Below are positions 56,058 to 64,000 of a DNA stretch of 64,000 nucleotides, piece by piece. Origin of the DNA: Klebsiella pneumoniae (lineage in GTDB: Bacteria > Myxococcota_A > UBA796 > SXON01); NCBI GenBank assembly GCA_945861635.1, contig CAMAWH010000002.1, positions 118,349-182,348 on the forward strand. The letters run 5' to 3'. The notes under the pieces are model-generated. The model did no database searches and had not been told where the DNA came from. It worked only from the letters and a program-made list of their open reading frames with translations. A program made the translations under genes and the position numbers. Positions within the stretch are counted from its first letter, which is position 1. Each line of letters starts with the position of its first letter.

Positions 56058-56635
56058 TGCTTTTTCTCCTCTTCGCCTGCGGGACGGACGTGCAGGTTGC
56101 CGCGCGCCCCGACGAAGAAACGGCCCAGGAGCGGCTGGGGCTCACGGACTCGCAGGTGCGCCAAATCCTTGCGTTCCTGCACGACTGTGACACGACGTTT
56201 GACCTCCTGGACGCGGCCGTGGGCCTCGACCGGGATGCAACGACGAACCTCATCGAGTTTCGAGATGGCGCCGATAAAACCTGTGGAACCCGTGACGATG
56301 GGAAGTACGAGACCCTCGATGACGTAGACGCCATCACGCAGGTCGGGGATCAAACGATGCTCGACATCCTTGCGTACATCGAAGGCGGGGGGGATGGCGC
56401 CGGAGAGTGGGAGGGGGTGGAGTTCAGCGCCGCGGAGCAAACGGCGGCGCTGGATATCGCGAACAACGCGACTGAAGCGCAACTCCGTGACGACGCTGGA
56501 TTGGCGGCCGATGAAGCTGCGAATATCGTAAGCGCACGACCGATCACATCGATGGATGAGCTTGCGAATGTCTCGCAGATCGGGGCCACCGCCATGCAGA
56601 AGATCCGGGACTACATTTCGTCATGGAACGCGTAG
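56054..56635 (+). CDS. Helix-hairpin-helix repeat lipoprotein
   Basis: MMLFLLFACGT lipobox; ITQVGDQTMLDILAYI and VSQIGATAMQKIRDYI HhH-like blocks. Confidence 0.7.
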   Translation: MMLFLLFACGTDVQVAARPDEETAQERLGLTDSQVRQILAFLHDCDTTFDLLDAAVGLDRDATTNLIEFRDGADKTCGTRDDGKYETLDDVDAITQVGDQTMLDILAYIEGGGDGAGEWEGVEFSAAEQTAALDIANNATEAQLRDDAGLAADEAANIVSARPITSMDELANVSQIGATAMQKIRDYISSWNA

Positions 56636-56829
56636 GCATCGTTTCGCGGATCGTGGTCGGCGGTATGCGCGGCGTCGTGAACAAAATTCCACAGCGCTGG
56701 AGAAAAATGCTGGAAGACCGTATATTCTATGCCATCTTTCAGTCTACGCGTGTAACGAATGACGCGTATGGCGCGCCGGCCCCCCCGGCGGGTGGCGCTC
56801 GACAGGACGACGCCGAGTTGCCCCCATGA
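56623..56829 (+). CDS. Small protein of unknown function, coupled to pyrF
   Basis: 68 aa MERVGIVSRIVVGGMRGVVNKIPQRWRKMLEDRIFYAIFQSTRVTNDAYG...; stop overlaps pyrF start (ATGA). Confidence 0.5.
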   Translation: MERVGIVSRIVVGGMRGVVNKIPQRWRKMLEDRIFYAIFQSTRVTNDAYGAPAPPAGGARQDDAELPP

Positions 56830-57680
56830 CGTTCTCCGAGCGGCTGTCGGAGGGCGTGAAACAAACCAACACATGCCTGTGTGTCGGTATCGACCCGTGG
56901 CCGGACCGACTCCCTGGCCGGCAGGCCTTGGGCGCCGATCCCAAAAAAGAGGAACTCGCTGGGTTGGCGGGTCGCTTCAGCCATGCCGTCGTCGACGCCT
57001 GTGCCGGGCTGGTACCGGCGGTCAAGCCCCAGTTCGCGTTCTTCGAAGCCCTCGGTCCCGCAGGAATGACCGTTCTGGCCGATGTCTGTGGCTACGCGCG
57101 CGCGGCTGGCCTGGTCGTGATCGGCGACGCGAAACGCGGTGACATCGGCTCAACGGCTGAGGCCTACGCAACCGCAACATTGGGCGCGAACGCTCCCTTT
57201 CCGTGTGACGCGCTCACCGTTTCGCCATTTCTCGGACCCGAGACCGTGCGGACGTTTCTGGACGCTGCCACCGCTGCCGCGTGCGGAGTCTTTGTCCTGG
57301 TCCGCACCTCCAACCCGGGATCGAGGCGCTGGCAGGCGCCCGTCGTCGAGGATCTGACGCGGTGGATTGCGGAGAATTCTGTAGCGGACGGCGTCGGTTT
57401 TTCGCCACTCGGGGTCGTGGTGGGCGCGACGAACGGCGCCGAGATCGCCGAGATACGCGACCGGTGCCCGCGCTCCTGGCTCTTGGTGCCGGGGTTCGGC
57501 GCGCAAGGCGGGAGCGCACGAGATGCGCGTCGCGCGCTGCGTGACGACGGGCTCGGCGCGCTGATCGTGAGCGCGCGCGGTGCAACCTTTCCGGCGGGCG
57601 TCGACCCCCGCTACGATCGCGACCCCACCGCATGGATTCGAACGCGCGTTGCGGCCACGGTTGCGGAGCTCCGGCCGTGA
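56826..57680 (+). CDS. pyrF: Orotidine 5'-phosphate decarboxylase
   Basis: CLCVGIDPWPDRLPG, VKPQFAFFEALGPAG, VIGDAKRGDIGSTA, VPGFGAQGG. Confidence 0.95.
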   Translation: MTFSERLSEGVKQTNTCLCVGIDPWPDRLPGRQALGADPKKEELAGLAGRFSHAVVDACAGLVPAVKPQFAFFEALGPAGMTVLADVCGYARAAGLVVIGDAKRGDIGSTAEAYATATLGANAPFPCDALTVSPFLGPETVRTFLDAATAAACGVFVLVRTSNPGSRRWQAPVVEDLTRWIAENSVADGVGFSPLGVVVGATNGAEIAEIRDRCPRSWLLVPGFGAQGGSARDARRALRDDGLGALIVSARGATFPAGVDPRYDRDPTAWIRTRVAATVAELRP

Positions 57681-58411
57681 TCCTGCTGGCGATCGCGTGC
57701 TCGGCGCCCGGCGACGCGACGGGATCGCTCGTGGACGCGCGCACCGGGGCCGCCGTATCGGGCGCAGAAATCGAGTTCGTCAGTGAGGCTTCAGCGCCTT
57801 GCGTGCGGTTTATCGCGACGACGGATGCGGCCGGCCTGTTTCGCGTCGATCACCTGTGCGCGGGGGAGTCCTACGCCGTCCGTCCCGCCGATCCGACCTG
57901 GGTCATGCCAAACGGTACGACGATTTCCGGAGGATCGAAAGGACAGACCGTTGCACTCCAGGCGTGGCGCGTGCCGACGTCGGAAGGGCTCTGGATCCTG
58001 GAGGGGCAGACCCTGACCCGCTTGCCGACGAACACGGCGCTGGACCGCGCGCGCGGAGCCGATGGCGCCGAGGTCCGGTTCCCCACGGAAATCCCCGGCG
58101 CGCCACCCTCGATCACGGCCGACAGGATTCTTGTACTCGCCGGTGCGGCCGTCGCGGATTGGAACATCCTCCCCCTCCTGCCCAGCGAGCGCCGAACCTT
58201 CGTAGACCGCCCGCTCCCCGTTGATCCGTGGGTCTACGTCGGGGTGAGGTTTGTCTCGGACACAGAAGCCGAGGCCGTGCGAGTGACGCCTACCGGTGTG
58301 AAGGAATTTACGGCTCGGCAAACCCGGTATTTTACCGCGGGTGCCGTGCCGCCCGGATCGTACGTGGTCGCGGCGCCGGAGAGCTACCGCGCGCTGATTG
58401 TCAGCTTCTGA
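57677..58411 (+). CDS. Carboxypeptidase-regulatory-like lipoprotein
   Basis: GTG start (VILLAIACSAPG lipobox) overlapping pyrF stop; GSLVDARTGAAVSGAEIEF. Confidence 0.7.
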   Translation: MILLAIACSAPGDATGSLVDARTGAAVSGAEIEFVSEASAPCVRFIATTDAAGLFRVDHLCAGESYAVRPADPTWVMPNGTTISGGSKGQTVALQAWRVPTSEGLWILEGQTLTRLPTNTALDRARGADGAEVRFPTEIPGAPPSITADRILVLAGAAVADWNILPLLPSERRTFVDRPLPVDPWVYVGVRFVSDTEAEAVRVTPTGVKEFTARQTRYFTAGAVPPGSYVVAAPESYRALIVSF

Positions 58412-58420
58412 GCGCGAAGC

Positions 58421-59170
58421 TCACCCACGGAACGGCTCGTCCGACCCCCGCGCTTTGGCCATCTCGCACACGCGCGCCCACGCCGCCTTGGCGAAGGCGT
58501 CATCGTCCGCGTACCCCTCCCTCGGAAAGGGCGGATCGACCTCTAATCCCACGTGCTGAAACGGCGCCGCGCGGTAGCCGCCAACGCCCACGGCCTTCTC
58601 CGTCCCCCAGACACACGCGGGTACAACCTCGATCCCCGCCTTGTAGGCCTCCTGCACGAGACGAAGGAATACCTTCGGATTCAGGCGACCGTCTCGGGTG
58701 CGGGTACCCTCCGGAAAGACGTGGAGGCTGACCCCGTGCTGCATGATCCAAATGGCGTCACTCACCACCTTTGCCCGCGCGATTCGGCTCCGTCGGTCGA
58801 AGTAGATCACCCCGCTCAGTGTTCCGCTCAGGCCAAAAAACGGCACCCACGCGACCTCACGCTTGGAGATTCCCTGACTCCGGGTGTGGCACTGAAGAAT
58901 GCCGACGTCGGCCCACGACCGGTGGTTGGAGATGATCAAAAACCCCCGCTTCTTGGGGAGGTTCTCCATTCCCACGAGCGTGACCCGAGCCCACAGCAGG
59001 GCGTAGGTGCACAGCCAGCCGAAGGCGACGCCGCCATAGATCGCGTACCGCTCTCGACGGCCACGGGGCAGCAGGATGAACGGCCAAATGTAGAGGCTCA
59101 CCAGAATGGCGAACACGATGACGGCTACCAAACCGAGGGTCGCAAACGCGGCTTGCCAGAGGCGACGCAC
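58421..59170 (-). CDS. plsC: 1-acyl-sn-glycerol-3-phosphate acyltransferase
   Basis: LIISNHRSWADVGIL (NHxxxxD) and VFPEGTRTRDGRL motifs. Confidence 0.92.
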   Translation of the reverse strand: MRRLWQAAFATLGLVAVIVFAILVSLYIWPFILLPRGRRERYAIYGGVAFGWLCTYALLWARVTLVGMENLPKKRGFLIISNHRSWADVGILQCHTRSQGISKREVAWVPFFGLSGTLSGVIYFDRRSRIARAKVVSDAIWIMQHGVSLHVFPEGTRTRDGRLNPKVFLRLVQEAYKAGIEVVPACVWGTEKAVGVGGYRAAPFQHVGLEVDPPFPREGYADDDAFAKAAWARVCEMAKARGSDEPFRG

Positions 59171-59231
59171 TCGCGGAAGCTACCACGACCACGCGATTCC
59201 GGTTAGAGGCAGCGCAACCAGACGAGGACGG

Positions 59232-59489
59232 ATGTTTGCCGCCGCCGAGATCAAAAGGCTGATTGAGGACGCATTGCCCGGCGCCGTTGCCAACATCATG
59301 GACGACGCGGGAGATGGTGAGCATTTTTCTGGGGAAGTCGCGAGCCCGAGCTTCGTCGGTCGATCCCTGGTCGCCCAGCATCAGGAAGTCTACCGGGCGC
59401 TCGGCCCGCGCATGGGCCGCGAGATTCATGCCTTGGCACTCAAGACATTCACGCCCGAACAATGGGCACAATCTGGAAGGAAGAACTGA
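59232..59489 (+). CDS. BolA family protein
   Basis: MFAAAEIKRLIEDALPGA...GEHFSGEVASPSFVGRSLVAQHQEVYRALG...IHALALKTFTPEQW. Confidence 0.9.
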   Translation: MFAAAEIKRLIEDALPGAVANIMDDAGDGEHFSGEVASPSFVGRSLVAQHQEVYRALGPRMGREIHALALKTFTPEQWAQSGRKN

Positions 59490-59794
59490 TGGGAACCGAA
59501 CGCATCGACACCCTCGTCAAGGCTCACGACGTCGTCCTGTTCATGAAGGGCACCAAAATGTTCCCGCAGTGCGGGTTCTCGTCCAAGGCCGTCGGTATTC
59601 TGAATCACCTCGGCAGCAAGTATGAAACCGTAGATGTTCTGGCCGATGCCGACATTCGGGAGAGCGTGAAGGCCTACTCCAATTGGCCGACCATTCCGCA
59701 GCTCTACATCCGCGGGGAATTCGTTGGCGGCTCGGACATCATGATGGCGATGTTCGAGAGCGGCGATCTACAGAAGAAGCTCGCCGGCGCCTGA
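59489..59794 (+). CDS. grxD: Monothiol glutaredoxin
   Basis: VVLFMKGTKMFPQCGFSSKAVGIL (CGFS), WPTIPQLYIRGEFVGGSDIM. Confidence 0.96.
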   Translation: MGTERIDTLVKAHDVVLFMKGTKMFPQCGFSSKAVGILNHLGSKYETVDVLADADIRESVKAYSNWPTIPQLYIRGEFVGGSDIMMAMFESGDLQKKLAGA

Positions 59795-60761
59795 TTCCGA
59801 GGCCGGCAAGCGGGATGAAAAGCAGGGCAGCGCCGGAACCTTCTCCGCATGAGCAGCCGGCCCCGAGCGCGGAGCCGCCCGCGCAGTCTTCGTCCACAAC
59901 GCCGTCACAGTCGTTGTCCAGGTCGTCACAGGTTTCGGCGTGTCCGGGGTAGACGAAGGCATCCGCGTCGTCACAATCCCCTTCCGACGCCGAGTATCGG
60001 TCACGGTCATCGTCGGCATCCGGCGAAGCGGAATCTCCCGTGTCCCCTTCACAATCGATCGTGGACGATGAACAGTCGTTGTCGATTCCGTCGCACGGGA
60101 TTTCAGTGGCGCCCGGGGTCGCGGCGGCCTCCGCGTCATCACAGTCTTGCCAGATGTCCGCTCCGTCCGCATCACGATCTGGCGCGTTGAAGCCAATCGT
60201 GAGCGTCGGCGGTTTCACGCTCTCACTGCTGTAAAGCGTTGTGAGTGCAGTTTCATTTGTGTCAGCAAGGATCACCCACCCATCGTTACTCTCTCCCGTC
60301 AACCATCCCGCGATACAATCTGATACATCGACGCTGAGTGCGGTTTTCGACCCGATGGGAGCGGCACACTGCACACCCCATGTGCTGGAGCCTGCACCCA
60401 CCGTGGACCACGGCTCATCCGTGGATGCGTGCGTCCACGAGGCGGTCGATTCGTCCCACGCTTGCGTCAACTGCCAAATCTCCAGATGCGTCGGTGCGAC
60501 CTCGGCCGGCGTGTAAATCGTCAGCGCGGCCGTCAGGATCTCGGCGCCCGGTGGAATGTGTGGGTAGGCCGTCCCGATGAGATCGGGGAACGCGAGAAGC
60601 GCGCGCTGGGTCACCGGCCCCGCACCGAGCACCATCAGCGTTCCGGCGGAACCGCCGTCCGTGCCGTTTGCAGAGGAAATGGTGGTATCGACAGCGGTCG
60701 TCGACCCATCCCAGGTGGTGTAGTAGGTGTCGGCGAGTGCGACGCTCGCAAGCCAGAGCAT
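59739..60761 (-). CDS. DNRLRE/CBM96-like protein with MopE motifs and CxC-TM-Arg C-terminal tail
   Basis: LLAFPDLIGTAYPHIPPGAEILTAALTIY; CDDAEAAATPGATEIPCDGIDNDC; GAGCSCGEGSGAALLFIPLAGLGIRRRR. Confidence 0.82.
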   Translation of the reverse strand: MLWLASVALADTYYTTWDGSTTAVDTTISSANGTDGGSAGTLMVLGAGPVTQRALLAFPDLIGTAYPHIPPGAEILTAALTIYTPAEVAPTHLEIWQLTQAWDESTASWTHASTDEPWSTVGAGSSTWGVQCAAPIGSKTALSVDVSDCIAGWLTGESNDGWVILADTNETALTTLYSSESVKPPTLTIGFNAPDRDADGADIWQDCDDAEAAATPGATEIPCDGIDNDCSSSTIDCEGDTGDSASPDADDDRDRYSASEGDCDDADAFVYPGHAETCDDLDNDCDGVVDEDCAGGSALGAGCSCGEGSGAALLFIPLAGLGIRRRRASSVDRRSRTSPS

Positions 60762-60796
60762 GCGCGAACCGTAGCATGCGGCGATAGGATGAGCGC

Positions 60797-61474
60797 ATGG
60801 TGATCCTTCCCGCACGCAACGAAGGCCCGCGGGTCGCGTCGGTCGTGCGTGGCATTCGCACGGTGTTGCCGAACGTTGAGGTCGTCGTCGTGGTCAACGA
60901 CAGCGGAGACGACACTGCGGCGCGCGCGCGTGAAGCCGGCGCTACCGTGCTCTACTCCGGCAGCGGATACGCGCGGGCGCTCCGCATCGGTTTCCTGCAT
61001 GCCATCGAGCGTGGGGCGGAGTGGGTGGTCACGATGGATGCGGACGGGCAGCATCCGCCGCGGGCGATTCCGATGCTCGTCGCAGCGCTGAAGGACGCTG
61101 ACCTGGTCGTGGGGTCGCGCTTTGTCGGGGCGGCAGGGTACGCCGTTCCCGCCGCGCGCCGCCTTGCCATCGGGGCCCTGGGCGCCTGGGCGTCGGTATG
61201 CGCGGGCCAGCGTCTGCGCGATGTGACAAGCGGCCTCCGCGCGATGCGTCCGGACGTCATCCGCGCGTTTGCCGCTGATTATCCGGTGGACGTTGCCGAT
61301 GCCAACGTGCTGGTTCGCGTCGTACGCGCAGGCTGGCGCGTGCGAGAGGTCAGCGTGCCGATGCGAGAGCGCCCGGGGGGCCGGTCGATGCATGACACGC
61401 CTCGAAGCGCACTTTTCGCGCTGCGCATGGCGGTGTACACCGCGGCGGAGGCGACTACCGGCGGTAGAGCATGA
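60797..61474 (+). CDS. Family 2 glycosyltransferase (dolichol-phosphate-mannose synthase-like)
   Basis: MVILPARNEGPRVASVV, VTMDADGQHPP, DLVVGSRFVGAAGY. Confidence 0.92.
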   Translation: MVILPARNEGPRVASVVRGIRTVLPNVEVVVVVNDSGDDTAARAREAGATVLYSGSGYARALRIGFLHAIERGAEWVVTMDADGQHPPRAIPMLVAALKDADLVVGSRFVGAAGYAVPAARRLAIGALGAWASVCAGQRLRDVTSGLRAMRPDVIRAFAADYPVDVADANVLVRVVRAGWRVREVSVPMRERPGGRSMHDTPRSALFALRMAVYTAAEATTGGRA

Positions 61475-61985
61475 AAAAGGCGCCTTCGTCCTTTCCGCGG
61501 CGAAACGCCTTGCCGACGCAGATCCGTGTCGACACCTTGCGCACGACGTCGATCATCCCGCCATAGACAAGGTTGGACAGCCCTTTGTCGTTGGGGACCA
61601 GGGCAGGCCACCCGGTGGGAATGTCGGCGGGCGTCACCGTGTAGTCGAACAGCACGTCATCTCCCTCTTCTCGGGCGATGAAATGACCCGGCCCGGTGAC
61701 GAACGAAAAAAACTGGACGTTGATGCCCTGAACGACACCGCCACGCTCGGTGAAGTGCTTCTCAAAGCGGTCGAATCCCGGCAGGAGCGAGTTCTGGCCT
61801 TCGTGTTGCGCGATCACGTCCGGGCCAATGACGAAGTGGTCAATCGTCAGCTTCCCGCCCTTCTCCCACAGGGCGTCCATCTCCTTTTTCCCCAGCGAAT
61901 GCATCCATGCAAGCTGCGCTTCGGGCGCGGCCGCGTCGACGAGAGTAGATTCGAAATTGGGCGTGAGCGAAGGAAGGGGAATCAT
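61455..61985 (-). CDS. Hypothetical protein
   Basis: 176 aa; start overlaps sulfatase-like CDS stop by 4 nt. Confidence 0.68.
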   Translation of the reverse strand: MIPLPSLTPNFESTLVDAAAPEAQLAWMHSLGKKEMDALWEKGGKLTIDHFVIGPDVIAQHEGQNSLLPGFDRFEKHFTERGGVVQGINVQFFSFVTGPGHFIAREEGDDVLFDYTVTPADIPTGWPALVPNDKGLSNLVYGGMIDVVRKVSTRICVGKAFRRGKDEGAFFMLYRR

Positions 61986-63436
61986 TGCGGGTCGATATAC
62001 CCGAGTGCCCGCAGCGGCGCGACGTTCGCACGTTCCTTCATGTCGGCCTCAGGCGCAATCGGCTGCGCTGCAAGCCAGGCCTCTCCTTGCTCGCGGAGAG
62101 CTGCGATCCACGGAGCATCGCGAAGGTTGTTCTCCTCCCTCGGGTCGATCGAGATGTCGTAGGCCTCGATGGTGTGATCCGTACCGACGATCAGCTTGTG
62201 ATCACCGATGCGGTACGCACGGCGGATGCGATTGAAGCGTTTGCCCCAGCTTGTTTCGAGGTCCCTCTTCCGCGCCCAGTATTCCTCGGTGACCTGCAGA
62301 TCCGTGGTCGTCGTCATGCCGGGGAGCGGAGGCGCGCCGGCCGCATCGAGGATCCAGCGCGCAACGTCGTGCGTTTGCACCGGCGACGCATCCCTGCCCG
62401 GCGTCACGTCGTGACCTGGAATGGTTCCACGGACGAGAAGCGGCACATGCGACACGGTTTCGTAGACGTCTTTTGAATGCTCGACGAGGAAGTGCTCTCC
62501 CAGATACTCGCCGTGATCACTGAGGACGATGACCGTACCAAAACCAGAGAGAGCATCGAGCAATTCCCCAAGATGATGGTCCATGTATCGCAACTCGGCA
62601 TCGTACGCTTCGGACCACGCCTTGGCCGTTGCGGTCGGCAGCTCCTGGTCCGCCATCACCCGGATGCGGGCATCCTCCCATCCCCCTCCGTACGGGAGTA
62701 TATGCCGGTCTATCGCCGATGGATCGGCAACGAAGCCCTCTCTCGGCGTCCAGGGCGCGTGTGCATCCATGTAGTTGACGAACAGGAACAGCGGTTCGTC
62801 GGGATTCCGTAGGGTGAGCGCCGATTTCGCCAGGGCGGTGACACGCTCGGCGGACAGGTACGGCAAGCTCGGCGTTCCCGGCCCGAGCTGATCGCACATC
62901 CAGATGTCGAACCCTTCGGAAAGCCCCCACGCACGCTGGAGAAATGCGCGATTGGATGCGATGCCGATCGTGCGATAGCCGACCTTCTGGAGCGCCCGAG
63001 CCACCGTTGGGGTGTTGGGCGGCAGCGGACTGGCGAGGGCGCGAGATCCCAACGGAACCCCGTGGGCGCCGTGTGCAATCGGCGGCCGACCGGTGAACAG
63101 CGAAGCATGCGCCGGCACGGTCCACGTCGCATCCGACTCCATGTTCGTATACACCCGGGCGCCTGAGGACCACGCATCGAGGTGGGGCGTCGTGCCCTTG
63201 TCATAGCCGTACACCCCCAGTCGATCCGCGCGCGTCGTATCGAGCACAATGACGGCGACATCCGGACCCGACCCCGTCCGCTCGGTCAGCGCGAGGAATT
63301 CGTCACGCAGAGCCTCGTGATCGAGGCGGAGGGCATCCGTGTCCGAGACATCGCGAACCAGGCCCGTGCCGAGGTCACGGCGAGAATACGCGAAGGCGGC
63401 AGCCCAGGCGAGGGCAAGGAGGAGGAGGCGAGGCAT
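61982..63436 (-). CDS. Sulfatase/alkaline-phosphatase superfamily protein
   Basis: VAVIVLDTTRADRLGVYGY, WTVPAHASLFTGRPP, VIVLSDHGEYLGEH. Confidence 0.92.
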   Translation of the reverse strand: MPRLLLLALAWAAAFAYSRRDLGTGLVRDVSDTDALRLDHEALRDEFLALTERTGSGPDVAVIVLDTTRADRLGVYGYDKGTTPHLDAWSSGARVYTNMESDATWTVPAHASLFTGRPPIAHGAHGVPLGSRALASPLPPNTPTVARALQKVGYRTIGIASNRAFLQRAWGLSEGFDIWMCDQLGPGTPSLPYLSAERVTALAKSALTLRNPDEPLFLFVNYMDAHAPWTPREGFVADPSAIDRHILPYGGGWEDARIRVMADQELPTATAKAWSEAYDAELRYMDHHLGELLDALSGFGTVIVLSDHGEYLGEHFLVEHSKDVYETVSHVPLLVRGTIPGHDVTPGRDASPVQTHDVARWILDAAGAPPLPGMTTTTDLQVTEEYWARKRDLETSWGKRFNRIRRAYRIGDHKLIVGTDHTIEAYDISIDPREENNLRDAPWIAALREQGEAWLAAQPIAPEADMKERANVAPLRALGYIDPQ

Positions 63437-63715
63437 GGGGGATCAGGGGGAGTGTAGTCCGGGTGCGGGGATGTGGCGTTATCGATGGCGCGGACACCGC
63501 GTGCGCTTCCCGGTCGTGGCCCGCCGGATCTCGATTCAGCTGGGCCAAAACCAGGGAGTGTGACGCGCGCAGGGCTGGAGGGCGCGTCCATGCGGGAATG
63601 GGCGAATCGGCGGCCGGAGGCGGTTTGGCAGCCAGCCGGACGAGGGGGTGGCCTCGGAAAGTGCGCTCACCCGACAGGGCATTCTTCGGGCCCTCCATCA
63701 TGCTATCTTGACGAA

Positions 63716-64000
63716 GTGCAACCAAGGGCTTGGATCGCGGCGGGAGAGTCGCGACGAGACAGGGAACTTCTCGCCGCGAATGCCTGCGTGCGTGCGTCGT
63801 TGTCCGCGGCCGCTCGCGTACTCGTCGCCGAGTTCGGAGCAACGGAGGTCGTTGTGTTTGGCTCTTTTGCGCCGGGCGGTACCCCCGGCCTGCACAGCGA
63901 CGTCGACTTGTTGGTTGCAAACCTCGATGGAATGGCAATTTTACGAGCCACGACCGCGCTTTCGAAGCTCACGGGGCGGGATGTCGATCTCGTTCCTGTG
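63716..64000 (+). CDS. Nucleotidyltransferase domain protein (MNT-like), truncated at window end
   Basis: GTG start, open to the window end; VVVFGSFAPGGTPGLHSDVDLLV (GSxxxG...SDxDL). Confidence 0.75.
   Translation, partial: MQPRAWIAAGESRRDRELLAANACVRASLSAAARVLVAEFGATEVVVFGSFAPGGTPGLHSDVDLLVANLDGMAILRATTALSKLTGRDVDLVPV

Noticed and set aside
63471-63563. Short + strand ORF MWRYRWRGHRVRFPVVARRISIQLGQNQGV upstream of the nucleotidyltransferase
   Set aside because: Only 30 aa, no motif or coupling; cannot be distinguished from chance, though a decayed gene start is possible.

Overview
The window is a gene-dense, high-GC bacterial chromosome segment. Its style is that of Myxococcota/Deltaproteobacteria: many short lipoproteins with Asp/Thr/Ser-rich linkers, MopE-type DxDxDG...GGDDCDD repeats, and CxC-TM-Arg C-terminal sorting tails. 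I saw no rRNA, tRNA, CRISPR array, integrase, transposase or phage genes. Recognisable content: (i) ATP-grasp, two Esterase_D-like hydrolases, an S51/GATase1-like protein and two FGE-fold proteins (0.9-9.2 kb); (ii) a reductive pyrimidine catabolism gene set (preA, preT, NCS1 transporter, aminotransferase, FAD oxidoreductase, dihydropyrimidinase, beta-ureidopropionase, aldehyde dehydrogenase), split by a block of secreted/lipoprotein genes; (iii) a coupled TonB receptor/lipoprotein operon that includes a PHM-like copper monooxygenase-fold protein (14.6-19.9 kb); (iv) a tyrosine-rich beta-helix/MopE surface protein with an apparently lost 5' end; (v) a GH92/TonB receptor region; (vi) housekeeping genes (xthA, PBP1A, pyrF, plsC, BolA-grxD, AAA ATPase, CobW GTPase, acyl-CoA synthetase). 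Main second-look items: a coding-phase break at about 22.79 kb, the coupled TonB/PHM-like operon, the ATP-grasp/esterase neighbourhood, the uracil-to-malonyl-CoA route, and sulfatase/FGE homologues that lack the canonical cysteines. All family calls are from motif reading by eye; no search was run.
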